Origin: Pedobacter sp. PLR
GTDB taxonomy: Bacteria > Bacteroidota > Bacteroidia > Sphingobacteriales > Sphingobacteriaceae
Direction of reading: 5' to 3'
Length of the DNA stretch: 64,000 nucleotides
NCBI RefSeq assembly: GCF_026239675.1
Contig: NZ_JAPIVQ010000005.1
Location: 1-64,000 of the forward strand
Each line of letters begins with the position of its first letter. Within the stretch, counting starts at the first letter, position 1. The position numbers and the translations under genes are program-made. The notes under the pieces were generated by a model. It was not told the DNA's origin and did no database searches. It saw only the letters and a program-made list of their open reading frames with translations. Positions 1 through 9,373 of the stretch are shown here, piece after piece.

Positions 1-1
1 T

Positions 2-2758
2 CTGGTATCTGATGCAGTTATCCTGATTGCTCACCCGATTCCGGCGACTCCTGAAATTACCGTAAGCCAGAAAGAATTCTGCGAAGGCAACAGCACTACG
101 CTGACTTCCCCGGAAGCTACCGGCAACCAATGGTACAAAGATGGTAACCCGATACAGGATGCAAACCAGCAAACTTACATCGCTACGGAAAGCGGGAAAT
201 ACACTTTAACCGTTACCTTAAACAATTGCCTGAGCTTAACATCGGAAGAAGTTGTCTTAATTGCTCATCCGATTCCAGCTACTCCGGATGTTACCGTAAC
301 TCAGACAGAGTTCTGCGAGGGCAGCAGTACTGTGCTAACTTCTTCTGCAGCTACCGGCAACCAGTGGTATAAAGATGGCAGCCCAATAACAGGTGCAATC
401 AACCAAACCTACATCGCCACAGAAAGCGGAAAATATACAGTTTATGTAACCTTAAATAACTGCGTTAGTCTGGTGTCAGAAATGGTAACGATCAAGGTGA
501 ACCCGATTCCAAATCAACCCATTATCACCGCTGCCACCCAGACGACCTTCTGTGCAGGCGGGCAGGTAGTATTAAGCGCTACTGCGTCCGACAGTTACCA
601 ATGGTACAAAGGAGGCAGTCCAATAACAGGTGCAACCGGTCAGACTTATACCGCTACCGAAAGCGGAATCTATACCGTAAAAATCACTTCGATTGCCTGC
701 GAAAGCCCGGCTTCGGAACCAGCAGTGGTTACGGTAAACCCGATTCCAAATCCGCCAACCATTACTTTCATAAACCATGCAGTATTTTGCGAGGGTGGTA
801 GTACAACCCTTACCTCATCAGAAATCAGCGGAAATCAATGGTACAAAAACGGCGTACTAATTCCAGGTGCTACGGCTAAAACCTATACTGCAACTACACC
901 CGGCGACTACTCCGTTCAATTTACAAACGACAATGGTTGCGTAAGCACGATATCCTTACCAACTACCGTTACAGAAGTTCAGTACCCTGAACAGCCTCAT
1001 ATTTCTCCATCAAATGAAACTACTTTCTGTGAAGGTGGAGTTGTAATTTTAACCTCATCAGCGGTAAATGGAAACCAATGGTATAAAAACGGAATCCTCA
1101 TTCCTAATGCAACTGCTCAAAGTTACAGCGTAAATGAAATTGGTGTGTACACCGTCAAAGTGACCAATACTGCGGGTTGTACCAGTGCAGTTTCAGCGAC
1201 AACCAGAGTGACTGTAAGCCAGGTTCCTAAAGGCTATGACGACACCAGGACTCCTTTAACCTGTAATCAATCCTCATTTGTTTACCCACTGCAAGCCAAT
1301 ATCAACAATACGGTAAAAGGTGGAAATTCGGTACCGGCAACATTCAGCTGGACGGTAAGTTCTCCGGTAACAGGTGCACTAAACGGAACGGGAAATACCA
1401 TTAGTACCAATCTTTACAACCCAACAGCAATCGCTCAGGATGTTATTTACACCGTTACGCCAAAAGGGCTAGACGGTGGCTGTGATGGAATTCCTTTTAA
1501 AATCACCATCAGAGTTCCCGCTTGTATCGGCCTTTCAATTACGAAAACCGCAGACCTGCAAACTGTTTCTGTTGCCGGAGAAAAGATAAATTACACGATC
1601 ACGGTTAAAAATACCGGAACGGCAGATCATCACCATGTGATCGTTAGCGATCCGCTGATCGGTGGACAACTGAACCAGAAGACTGGCGACAATGGTAACA
1701 ACATTCTGGAAAGATCAGAATCATGGATTTATAAAGGAACTTACACCGTAACTCAATCAGATTTAGATAAAAATGGCGCGCCAACTGCAAACCTTGCTAA
1801 AATTCAAAATACCGCGACTGTAGAAAGTACAGAACACCCTCTTGTTTCGACGACAGCAGATGTACGTATTCAGCAGAACCCTAAAGTGAGTTTGCTGAAA
1901 ACCGGGCGCTTCAATAACGACTTTAAAACGATTACCTACAATTTTATCATCAAGAATACCGGAAACGTTACCCTGCACAATCTGGTCCTGTCTGACCCAA
2001 AAATCTCCAGACCAATCCTCATATCCGCAACCACAATCGCACCGGGAGCTTCTATCACACATAGGGAAAATTATACCGTTACAGAAGATGAAAAGTTGAA
2101 TGGGAACGTGAGAAATGTTGCTCAGGTAGATGGGAAGACAGAGATCGGGGAAGTTGTTTCGGATATCTCTGGTACGAGCGAGGACAATGATAGGCCGACG
2201 GATATAGATGTTGTCCGTTACCCTTCCGCAGTAGACGATTATGCAAAGACCAAAATAGATAATGAAGTCATGGTTGCAGTAGCTAAAAACGACCGCGCAA
2301 GTCTTTTTCCTTTAGATGTTAGTACGGTAGAAGTGCAGATGATGCCATCAAACGGAAGCCTGCAAATGAATAAAGATGGAAAAATCGTTTATCAGCCAAA
2401 TAAAGGATACTCGGGCGTTGAAAAGTTTAGCTATAAAATCAACGATTCCGTAGGATTATCTTCTAATGTAGCCATGGTAACAATCACTGTAGTTCCGCCG
2501 GATCTGGAAATACCAAATACGTTTACGCCAAATGGCGATGGAAAGAATGATACTTTCCAGATCATTGGAATAGCCGCTTATGAAAATGTTGACCTCGCTG
2601 TATTTAATCGCTGGGGCGATCAGGTATACAAAAACAACAACTATAAAGGAGAGTGGGATGGGATGGGCTTAAATGAGGGGACGTATTTCTACGTGTTAAA
2701 ACTTAAAAAAGCAGGAGAGGTTACGACCCGTAAAAGCTGGATTTTAATCAAAAGATAA
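2..2758 (+). CDS. Giant Ig-repeat surface protein with T9SS type B (CHU_C) sorting domain, 5' end outside window
   Basis: The frame is open from base 2, so the gene begins upstream; about 918 C-terminal residues are visible. It starts with five tandem Ig-like repeats of roughly 80 residues, each carrying FCxGxxxxLxS and then GNQWYK or YQWYK, with SGxYTV in most copies (about nt 50-1225). Two DUF11-type conserved repeats follow (about nt 1520-2200; NYTITVKNTG and NFIIKNTGN), then a cadherin/Big-like segment (about nt 2230-2500). The C-terminal domain starts IPNTFTPNGDGKNDTF and ends near RKSWILIKR, the gliding-motility-associated CHU_C type B sorting signal. The product is probably exported by the type IX secretion system and held at the cell surface as an adhesin. 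Its stop overlaps the start of the PorP/SprF-like gene by one base. A GTG at 332 is only an internal codon. Confidence 0.9.
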   Translation: MVSDAVILIAHPIPATPEITVSQKEFCEGNSTTLTSPEATGNQWYKDGNPIQDANQQTYIATESGKYTLTVTLNNCLSLTSEEVVLIAHPIPATPDVTVTQTEFCEGSSTVLTSSAATGNQWYKDGSPITGAINQTYIATESGKYTVYVTLNNCVSLVSEMVTIKVNPIPNQPIITAATQTTFCAGGQVVLSATASDSYQWYKGGSPITGATGQTYTATESGIYTVKITSIACESPASEPAVVTVNPIPNPPTITFINHAVFCEGGSTTLTSSEISGNQWYKNGVLIPGATAKTYTATTPGDYSVQFTNDNGCVSTISLPTTVTEVQYPEQPHISPSNETTFCEGGVVILTSSAVNGNQWYKNGILIPNATAQSYSVNEIGVYTVKVTNTAGCTSAVSATTRVTVSQVPKGYDDTRTPLTCNQSSFVYPLQANINNTVKGGNSVPATFSWTVSSPVTGALNGTGNTISTNLYNPTAIAQDVIYTVTPKGLDGGCDGIPFKITIRVPACIGLSITKTADLQTVSVAGEKINYTITVKNTGTADHHHVIVSDPLIGGQLNQKTGDNGNNILERSESWIYKGTYTVTQSDLDKNGAPTANLAKIQNTATVESTEHPLVSTTADVRIQQNPKVSLLKTGRFNNDFKTITYNFIIKNTGNVTLHNLVLSDPKISRPILISATTIAPGASITHRENYTVTEDEKLNGNVRNVAQVDGKTEIGEVVSDISGTSEDNDRPTDIDVVRYPSAVDDYAKTKIDNEVMVAVAKNDRASLFPLDVSTVEVQMMPSNGSLQMNKDGKIVYQPNKGYSGVEKFSYKINDSVGLSSNVAMVTITVVPPDLEIPNTFTPNGDGKNDTFQIIGIAAYENVDLAVFNRWGDQVYKNNNYKGEWDGMGLNEGTYFYVLKLKKAGEVTTRKSWILIKR

Positions 2759-3744
2759 TGAGAAAACTGATCACCATAATGATAGGTATTTGCTGCATGC
2801 AAATTGGAAAAGTAGCTGCACAGCAAAACATCCAGTTTACGCAGTATATATTCAATAGTCTGAGTGTAAATCCTGCTTATGCGGGCTATAAAGAAGAGTG
2901 GTTTGTACAACTCGGATTACGGGCACAATGGGTGGGAATGGAGGGAGCACCACAAACAGGAACGGTTTCCATTGATGGGATATTAGATCCGCTGGATCGT
3001 AAAATGGGCTTAGGTGTGCAGATTACAACCGATAAAATCGGGGCGCAATCTGCAACTTCAGCAACCCTGAATTACGCTTACCGCTTACAATTAAATGGAG
3101 AGGATACCCAGCGATTGAGTTTTGGTTTGGGCGTAGGTGCGGCACAGTATAGTTTAAAAGGGCAGCTGCTAACCACGGTTCAGCCCGGAGACGAGGCCAT
3201 ACCAATAGGGAATCAAAGTAATATCGTTCCTGATTTACGCCTCGGTGTGTTTTACAATTCGGACTATTGGTACCTCGGACTGTCTGCTTTGGACCTGTTT
3301 TCCGGACCCGATAAAAGAAGGAATCAATCTTCCTCTTTAAATGTCATTCGTAGCCGACACGCATATATGATGGGCGGGGCATTAATTAATGTTTCACCGG
3401 AAATCAGAATCAGACCCAGTATCCTCATTAAAGAAGATTTTAGAGGGCCAACCAGTGCCGATTTCAATACCATGTTCATCATTAATGATAAAGTCTGGAT
3501 CGGCGGTTCCATTCGCACAGGGTTCAACCTGTGGAAAAAGAACTTAGAAGGATCTTCCCCGGGTAAAGAAAATTCTATATCCGGCATTGTTCAGTTTTTT
3601 GTAAATGAGCGTTTTAGATTTGGGTACTCTTATGATCACGTCACCAGTGCATTGGGGAGTAATCAAAATGGATCCCATGAGATCACGATGGGGCTCGCCT
3701 TTGGTAAAGTCCCGAGATCCTTCATTTGTCCGAGGGTATTCTAA
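2758..3744 (+). CDS. PorP/SprF family type IX secretion outer-membrane protein
   Basis: 328 residues, usual for the family. A signal peptide (about residues 1-21, ending KVAA-QQ) is followed by the hallmark start QFTQYIFNSLSVNPAYAG and a predicted beta-barrel with repeated aromatic-glycine strands. PorP/SprF-like proteins are outer-membrane partners of CHU_C (type B) cargo and are commonly encoded directly after the cargo gene. Here the ATG overlaps the upstream TAA (TAATG), so translation is probably coupled and the pair works as one secretion and attachment unit. The family call is strong; the dedicated partnership with the upstream gene is inferred from position. Confidence 0.92.
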   Translation: MRKLITIMIGICCMQIGKVAAQQNIQFTQYIFNSLSVNPAYAGYKEEWFVQLGLRAQWVGMEGAPQTGTVSIDGILDPLDRKMGLGVQITTDKIGAQSATSATLNYAYRLQLNGEDTQRLSFGLGVGAAQYSLKGQLLTTVQPGDEAIPIGNQSNIVPDLRLGVFYNSDYWYLGLSALDLFSGPDKRRNQSSSLNVIRSRHAYMMGGALINVSPEIRIRPSILIKEDFRGPTSADFNTMFIINDKVWIGGSIRTGFNLWKKNLEGSSPGKENSISGIVQFFVNERFRFGYSYDHVTSALGSNQNGSHEITMGLAFGKVPRSFICPRVF

Positions 3745-3745
3745 A

Positions 3746-4180
3746 TCAATAACCTGCCTTTGGGTAATATAACCGCGTATTTCTGGAAGTACCTAACATC
3801 GCCCCCGGAACTACAGGTGTTTTTCCTGGTTTGCTATGGATATCATGAAGCAAATCATTATGCTTTTCCAGGAGAATGATGTACTTTTTCATCCAATACT
3901 GGACAGAATCGCTGTAATAATGCTCATCTTCCATTCTTTCCTTAGTTAAATCTGCCATGATCCGATCTCCTTCTTTTGCAAAAGCCTCCGGAAATTCATT
4001 TCCAAAATCATGATCTATTACTTTGCCGATTTTACACACCACATCAATGCCAATCTGTTTCTGTTGAAACCAATTGTAAATAGAAGTTCTGCTTACATCT
4101 AAAATACGGGAAAGTTCTGAAATGCTGATCTTATTGCGCACGACACGCTCAATCAGACCGTCGTTGTTGATTAAAATCAT
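3746..4180 (-). CDS. Helix-turn-helix DNA-binding protein
   Basis: 144 residues. Residues 1-60 contain a Cro/XRE or Fis-like helix-turn-helix (ISISELSRILDVSRTSIYNW), with the recognition helix around VSRTSIYNWFQ. The middle is acidic and helical (EDEHYYSDSVQYWMKKY) and may dimerise. The C-terminal tail is basic and low in structure. Similar small regulators are common in Bacteroidota, but no target can be named. The stop lies one base from the stop of the convergent PorP gene, leaving no room for an intergenic terminator. It shares the strand of the acyltransferase and UpxY genes but is about 195 bases from the nearest, so it probably has its own promoter. Confidence 0.8.
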   Translation of the reverse strand: MILINNDGLIERVVRNKISISELSRILDVSRTSIYNWFQQKQIGIDVVCKIGKVIDHDFGNEFPEAFAKEGDRIMADLTKERMEDEHYYSDSVQYWMKKYIILLEKHNDLLHDIHSKPGKTPVVPGAMLGTSRNTRLYYPKAGY

Positions 4181-4375
4181 AAGATAATAGTTTAGGTTTA
4201 ATAAGAAACCAGCATACTATTATTTCAAACATAAGACCAGATTGGGACTAATCTTTTTGGAAGGTAATGAAAATAATTGCTAATCTCAAAACAAATAAAT
4301 TTTCTGATGAAACAATTAATTGCATGGATTACTCCTTACAGGTCGCCTAATTGCTCATAGGTAGAATAGTTGCTT

Positions 4376-5407
4376 TTACGATGAGTTGTATCGATATAAA
4401 GGGAAGAAATCCAGGTCAGCAGCTTTATTGATTTCCAGTTTTTGAACCAATACATGATAAACTTCCGGGTTGGCAATGTATCTCCAGCTATTGAAATCAA
4501 GGATCAGATCTGAAAAAGCGGCCTTCCATTCAAAAAGCGCGTCTTCCTTAAAATTTAGCCCGGAACCAAGATGGAAATACCGGGCACCCATTTTACGGCC
4601 AATCACACTGATCTCATCCGTGAGTAATTTAGCCGGGGAATCTGGTAAATAAGCGGTAAGTGTGCCTAAAAGATGAGCCTGGATAATCTCATTGCTGCAT
4701 ACCACATAGGCAGCTGATACCGCCTGATCACCCAGGTATACCAGTAATAATTTACAATTTAGCTCATCCGAATAATAGAGATCTCTGAAATAGGAGCGGG
4801 GAAACAGGTGACTGCCGGAAGGACTAATCCTTTTCATATGCTCCATATATAGCTGCGCAAAGATGTCAATGTCGGCTATAGAATCCGACTCCCTGACTAT
4901 ATAACCCTTTCGTCTCAATTGACTGATGTTGCTCCTCAACCGGCTGTGGTATTTTTTCCGCTGATCTTGAATAGAGAGCGTCAGGTCTATGGCCACCGTT
5001 TTCCCGTTAGCATGAATGCCACCCAATTTGGATATGGGTAAGGACTGATCGAAAAATGGATGTAACCTTGAAAAAACCGAAACTATCTTTTCTTCTTTTA
5101 AATATTCCAGAAAGGATAGCCTGAAATTTTCAAGAAACAGTGTGCTCAGTGTGCAGAATTTCTGATTGGAAATAGGACCGGTATACCCATAAACAGAAGT
5201 CAGATCGGAGTACTCCTCACCAGGGATTTCTCTTTTGATTAAGGGAAGCGCCAGGTAGTTTTCTCCTTCTTCATAAACGAAAAGTAAGGGCTCAGCAGCC
5301 AACTCCATCGAATGATAATGCCAGCTGTGGTAAAAGTCGTGCTGCAAGGAATTTCCTACATAATACTTCCAGTCTTCTTTTTCAAATAGTTGAATTAATC
5401 TTTTCAT
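4376..5407 (-). CDS. FemAB-like / GNAT-fold acyltransferase
   Basis: 343 residues. The pattern resembles the FemAB-like (BioF2-like, GNAT_acetyltransf_6) proteins found in polysaccharide and cell-wall loci: an N-terminal half with FYHSWHYH and LALPLIKREI, then a lipid II aminoacyltransferase-like core (KYHSRLRSNISQLRRKGY) and a C-terminal GNAT half (LLLVYLGDQAVSAAYVV, YFHLGSGLNFKED). It probably transfers an acyl or aminoacyl group to a cell-envelope sugar or peptide; the substrate is unknown. It lies 92 bases downstream of the UpxY gene on the same strand and is the only plausible target of that antiterminator in view. Confidence 0.72.
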   Translation of the reverse strand: MKRLIQLFEKEDWKYYVGNSLQHDFYHSWHYHSMELAAEPLLFVYEEGENYLALPLIKREIPGEEYSDLTSVYGYTGPISNQKFCTLSTLFLENFRLSFLEYLKEEKIVSVFSRLHPFFDQSLPISKLGGIHANGKTVAIDLTLSIQDQRKKYHSRLRSNISQLRRKGYIVRESDSIADIDIFAQLYMEHMKRISPSGSHLFPRSYFRDLYYSDELNCKLLLVYLGDQAVSAAYVVCSNEIIQAHLLGTLTAYLPDSPAKLLTDEISVIGRKMGARYFHLGSGLNFKEDALFEWKAAFSDLILDFNSWRYIANPEVYHVLVQKLEINKAADLDFFPLYRYNSS

Positions 5408-5499
5408 AATTGACGGAAGATTTGAATGCTGTATTTCTCAAGAGTCCATCCAGCATATTTTCTGAACGCAATTCCACCGCTTTTGCACGCATCTCCCTG

Positions 5500-6054
5500 T
5501 TAATTATAGGATATCGGGCCAGTGTGTATTGTGTTTAACACCACATTGCTGACCGGGAAATTGCTGACTAATACACAGTTCAAATGGTCAAAAACCAGAA
5601 TCACATTTTTGCCCTGAACCCTGATAACCGTTCCATCCTGATCGGAAAACAGGCCTTGCTTAACCCTTACGCGGTCACCACTGTTGATGCCCTGAAGGCT
5701 CAGCACCTCTACATCGGGGCAGTTTTGGCTGTATTCTCTTATTTTCTCAATCACCTGATCTTTAATCACTGCAGGTTTGGCCATATAATAAACGAAGTTC
5801 ATAACCCCAATTGTTTGCCTTACTTTATAAGCATCACGCTCATTGATGCGCACAAAAACATAAGAGCTGAACAGTGGTAAATCCACTTGTTTTATACGGT
5901 CTGCCCATTGATTCATGACTTTTCTTAACGGACAATAGGATTCTATGCCCTGGAGTTGTAAGAGCCGTTCTACTTTTTTTTCCCATCTCGGGCGGGTGTA
6001 GATCACCAGCCATTGTTTGCGCCATAACGCATGGTGTGTGTCCTGTAATTTCAT
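5500..6054 (-). CDS. UpxY family NusG-like transcription antiterminator
   Basis: 184 residues. An NGN domain occupies about residues 10-110 (WLVIYTRPRWEKKVERLL, LPLFSSYVFVRI, GVMNFVYY), the usual NusG paralog signature, and a KOW domain lies at about 125-160 (SGDRVRVKQGLFSDQDGTV). UpxY proteins bind RNA polymerase at the 5' leader of capsule and exopolysaccharide operons and suppress early termination. Here the gene is followed only by the FemAB-like gene and then an HTH gene, with no glycosyltransferases or flippase in view. A 458-base leader region precedes it. The family call is strong; the role in this reduced context is inference. Confidence 0.88.
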   Translation of the reverse strand: MKLQDTHHALWRKQWLVIYTRPRWEKKVERLLQLQGIESYCPLRKVMNQWADRIKQVDLPLFSSYVFVRINERDAYKVRQTIGVMNFVYYMAKPAVIKDQVIEKIREYSQNCPDVEVLSLQGINSGDRVRVKQGLFSDQDGTVIRVQGKNVILVFDHLNCVLVSNFPVSNVVLNTIHTGPISYN

Positions 6055-6512
6055 GATGAAAACGTTAAAAGTCAGGTGTTTGGCTACAGCTTCGCCACCT
6101 CAGTTACAGGAGTAACAGTGTTTACGGTATCTTAAATCTGCCTGGTATTAATCTGGTCTTTCGGGGGTTCAGATACATCGATAAATTAAACGAGGTCCAG
6201 GTCTTTTTTTAGGAGGATAAGGCTGTAGATTAAAGTTATCTGTTTAAAATTCAGTAGTATGTGGTTTTTGAATGTTGTGGTTAAACTGTTAAACTGATCA
6301 ATATTGTTGACAATAAAATACGGGGAAGAGGGATGATAAATACGGGAAATACGGATAATATGGACAGTTTGTACAGGTCGGATTTACAGGGGGCAGGAGT
6401 AGCATTTATTTTCTTCACTCCTTTAAGGGGTTAATTTGTTAGATGATCTCAATTTTTTTATATTAGGTTAACGCGATTGAAAAAATGATCGGTTTTCAAA
6501 ACTATTAAATTT
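6055..6512. other. Intergenic region between divergent UpxY and GIY-YIG-like genes
   Basis: 458 bases without a convincing ORF. It is the likely leader of the UpxY gene, transcribed leftward. A short inverted repeat GTTAC-AGGA-GTAAC lies at 6103-6116, and the repeated words tacgggaaatacggataat appear near 6340. Its rightward end is AT-rich and should hold the promoter of the gene at 6513, but no clean TAnnTTTG box with a -33 TTG was found for either direction. Confidence 0.5.
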
Positions 6513-6944
6513 ATGTTTGACGAATTGAGTAAATATAAACAGGGCAATTTCTTTTTTCAGGCAACAGACAGTTTAGTAGAGGTCTGCAATGTAGATGCCC
6601 ATAATTATGGGCTATACCTGGTTTACGCCTTAAGAAAGGGCAGGGTGGAGCTGGTTTATATCAATAAATCCGGTCCACCGGAAAAATCAAAAGATTTGAA
6701 GATCAATACAGACATTGCAGACGACCTGCGGGAAAATTTACTGAATGGTTTCCAGTTCGGTGAAATTGAACGCAAGAATTCATGGCCCGTTCAAATGATG
6801 ATTGAGGATATAGAAGCTTTACACGTCCATTGGTATGTTACTTATGACCATAAGAATAAGGACCTACCAGCAACCATGAAATCTAAAATCCTCCAGATAT
6901 ACCAGGGGATTTATGGACAGTTGCCAAGATGGAACCAAACCTAA
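6513..6944 (+). CDS. Small protein with a degenerate GIY-YIG-like fold (uncertain)
   Basis: 143 residues with no signal peptide or membrane segment. From memory, the order YGLYLVY, then VELVYINKSG, then WPVQM and HVHWYVTYDHKNKDLP, and a final LPRWN resembles a family of GIY-YIG-type proteins in which the first two strands carry GxYxIY and LLYIGxSG. Here the Gly of YIG is Asn (YIN) and the GIY motif reads GLY, so nuclease activity may be lost. The gene stands alone between divergent UpxY and convergent aldehyde dehydrogenase genes. The family assignment rests on pattern memory only; a plain hypothetical protein is the alternative. Confidence 0.6.
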   Translation: MFDELSKYKQGNFFFQATDSLVEVCNVDAHNYGLYLVYALRKGRVELVYINKSGPPEKSKDLKINTDIADDLRENLLNGFQFGEIERKNSWPVQMMIEDIEALHVHWYVTYDHKNKDLPATMKSKILQIYQGIYGQLPRWNQT

Positions 6945-7007
6945 ACCCCCGGGTTTAAATACATTTTTCAACCGTTGATCTGGATACTCAAATGTGTTGA
7001 GCTGAAC

Positions 7008-8375
7008 TTACCGGATGTATACAGTTTTGATGTTCACGAACTCCCTGATGCCAAAAGAACTGAGCTCTCTCCCGTAACCACTTTGATTGATTCCACCAAA
7101 TGGCAATCTCGAATCTGATTTTACAAGGCTATTGACAAAGCAGGATCCTGCGTTTAGTTTCTTTGCAGCAATTTCTTCACCATGTGCTTTGGAAGCTGTA
7201 AATACTGCTGCTCCTAATCCAAAGGGACTGTCGTTAGCGATTTTTATCGCTTCTTCCTCATCTTTTGCACTGAATATCAAGGCTACCGGACCGAATATTT
7301 CATCCTGCCAGGCAGGCATTCCTTTTTTTATACCCGTAAGAATGGTAGGCGTATAAAAAGCGTGATCGCCTTTAAAATCAGGGATTTCTCCACCAAGAAT
7401 ACATTTTGCCCCCGCTTTGATGTTGTCGGTTACCTGTTGGTGTAACTCATCGCGCAGGTCTTTTCTGGCCATAGGACCGAGGTCGGTTTTGGCTTCAAAA
7501 GGGTCTCCGGTAGTTTTCGACTGCATCTTGAGCAGAAAGATTTTGAGAAACTCTTTTTCTATCTCTTTGACTAAAATGAATCTCTTCGCTGCAATACAGC
7601 TTTGGCCATTGTTAATCAGTCTGCTTTGCATACAAATTTCTGCGGCCTGCTCCAGGTCGGCATCTGCCAATACCAGATAAGGATCACTTCCTCCCAATTC
7701 CAGTACGGTTTTTTTCAAATGAAAACCTGCTTGTTGTGCCACCTGTTTCCCTGCTTCGGTGCTTCCGGTTAAGGTTACGGCTTTGATGAAAGGATGCGCA
7801 ATGGCCAGTTTAACCATTTTACTGTTGATCAGGAGCACGCTGAAAACATCTTTCGGAAAACCAGCTTCTTTGATCACTTCTTCTATCGCCAATGCGCAAC
7901 CGCTTACATTGGAGGCATGTTTTAATACACCCGCATTCCCCGCCATCAGGGCAGGTGCCAAAAACCGGAACAACTGCCAAAAGGGAAAATTCCAGGGCAT
8001 CACCGCCAGTACCACGCCCAATGGCTGAAAGCTCACATAACTTTTACTCGCCTCTGTGGCAATGATTTCATCTTTCAGGAAGTTGGCGCCGTTTGAAGCG
8101 TAAAAATCGCAGACTGCCGCACATTTTTCAATTTCTGCAATTCCTGCCGGTAAAGGTTTTCCCATTTCTTTAGCCATTAAAGTAGCTAGTTCCGTTTTTC
8201 GCTTTAAAAGCACAGCCGAAGTATTTCTGAGGAATTCTGCCCGTACTGAAAAACGGGTATCTTTCCATTTTAACCAGGCAGCATGTGTCTTTTCTATCTT
8301 TCCATTTACTTGCTTTTCCGTATCTTCTATATAGGTTTTTATCGTCTTTCCATTCGTAGGGTTCACTGATATCAT
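7008..8375 (-). CDS. NAD(P)-dependent aldehyde dehydrogenase, succinate-semialdehyde dehydrogenase type
   Basis: 455 residues, the length of the short Sad/YneI-type succinate-semialdehyde dehydrogenases. It begins ISVNPTNGKTIKTY, as that subgroup does. Catalytic features are present: Asn129 in MPWNFPFW, Lys152 in LKHAS, Glu226 in VLELGGSDP and the nucleophile Cys260 in NNGQSCIAAKR. It should oxidise succinate semialdehyde or a similar short aldehyde to the acid in the cytoplasm. It is probably monocistronic: the next upstream gene on this strand is about 165 bases away, with a hairpin in the gap. The exact aldehyde is not decided by sequence. Confidence 0.9.
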   Translation of the reverse strand: MISVNPTNGKTIKTYIEDTEKQVNGKIEKTHAAWLKWKDTRFSVRAEFLRNTSAVLLKRKTELATLMAKEMGKPLPAGIAEIEKCAAVCDFYASNGANFLKDEIIATEASKSYVSFQPLGVVLAVMPWNFPFWQLFRFLAPALMAGNAGVLKHASNVSGCALAIEEVIKEAGFPKDVFSVLLINSKMVKLAIAHPFIKAVTLTGSTEAGKQVAQQAGFHLKKTVLELGGSDPYLVLADADLEQAAEICMQSRLINNGQSCIAAKRFILVKEIEKEFLKIFLLKMQSKTTGDPFEAKTDLGPMARKDLRDELHQQVTDNIKAGAKCILGGEIPDFKGDHAFYTPTILTGIKKGMPAWQDEIFGPVALIFSAKDEEEAIKIANDSPFGLGAAVFTASKAHGEEIAAKKLNAGSCFVNSLVKSDSRLPFGGINQSGYGRELSSFGIREFVNIKTVYIR

Positions 8376-8458
8376 ACTTTTCCGCGTTTTATATCTAAAT
8401 TATAACAGCAAATAACCAGGAGGATTTGTTTGATTAATTTTTGAACATGAATCTCCTG

Positions 8459-8486
8459 TAACTATCATGTAAGATAGTTATTTTTT
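8459..8486 (+). terminator. Hairpin with T-tract in the gap between the DUF6266 and aldehyde dehydrogenase genes
   Basis: TAACTATC (8459-8466), loop ATGTAA, GATAGTTA (8473-8480), followed by six T on the plus strand. The T-run is on the strand opposite to both flanking genes, so it may stop antisense transcription rather than end either gene. Confidence 0.4.
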
Positions 8487-8539
8487 GTAGTTGTATAAAA
8501 TTTTACGCTAAAAAGGGTATTGTTTTTCCGTTCAGGTGA

Positions 8540-9373
8540 TTAACCGGGTTTTCCCGGTAAGTGGTCCAGTTGTTTTTTGAGGGTCTGATATTCTTTTTCC
8601 AGATATTTAAAAGCTTTAGTCCGCGGTTTTTCGCCATAATTGGCTATCATTTGCTTTGAATAATTGCCTTCCAGCTGATCAAACCTTACTTTTACCTGCT
8701 GGTATTTCTCTGCCTGTTGTTTTTCTGCTGCATTTTGACCTTCACCATTCAGATTACCCAGATAAACACTGTCAGACACCTTTTCGCCATCCGCAGAAAT
8801 AAAGGAAATATAGGGTTCTATCTGTTGATTCAACACGTTCTCATACACCGGAATAAAGCACTTTCCCTCAGATCTTCTAGCCACATTCAGATATTCCTGG
8901 TCTTTTCCGGTTTCCGGGCAACAAATCATGACCATCACGCTGTCGTTGTCCTGTAAGCCTGGATACTCTTTTGGATCCCAGGTGATTTCCAGTCCACCGG
9001 CTAACTTATTGATCTTTAAATCAGCGGTTTCCGGCATCACACCCTGGCTTAACTTAACCTTGCTGTAATCGATGCTGATATTTGGGTATTCACCTTTTAA
9101 AGCCTGTTTTTTATGATAGGAAGTGGCTAAGTTATGTGCATTATGGACTGTTCCTCTGGCTTGCAAACCGTAACCTAGTTTAATAAACCCGCCCATTCTT
9201 TTAAGCAGTTTGGTGGTGACGGCCATTTCCTGATAATTGGCCAGTTGAAGTGTACTTGGTTTTCCTTTTCTGCCGTTTAAGCGTACTACAGGCTGCCCGT
9301 TGAGCATATAAAAAACAAGATTGCCGACTTTTCCGTTGAGGTGGCCCTGTGGGCCGTTAGAAGCTATTGCCAT
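8540..9373 (-). CDS. DUF6266 family protein
   Basis: 277 residues. The N-terminus (GPQGHLNGKVGNLVFY, then VVRLNGRKGKPST) matches the Bacteroidota DUF6266 family, which opens with a Gly-rich GKVG motif followed by a segment recalling phage or contractile-tail structural proteins. The middle (LEITWDPKEYPGLQDNDSVMVMICCPE) looks like a fibronectin-III or Ig-like beta domain. The C-terminus (from about residue 215) is charged and helical, probably coiled coil. There is no signal peptide. Function is unknown; no phage genes are adjacent. Members of this family often occur as several copies per genome. Confidence 0.75.
   Translation of the reverse strand: MAIASNGPQGHLNGKVGNLVFYMLNGQPVVRLNGRKGKPSTLQLANYQEMAVTTKLLKRMGGFIKLGYGLQARGTVHNAHNLATSYHKKQALKGEYPNISIDYSKVKLSQGVMPETADLKINKLAGGLEITWDPKEYPGLQDNDSVMVMICCPETGKDQEYLNVARRSEGKCFIPVYENVLNQQIEPYISFISADGEKVSDSVYLGNLNGEGQNAAEKQQAEKYQQVKVRFDQLEGNYSKQMIANYGEKPRTKAFKYLEKEYQTLKKQLDHLPGKPG

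Noticed and set aside
332..2758. Start of the first gene at the GTG at 332
   Set aside because: The frame is open to base 2 and encodes another full Ig repeat upstream, so the gene starts outside the window.
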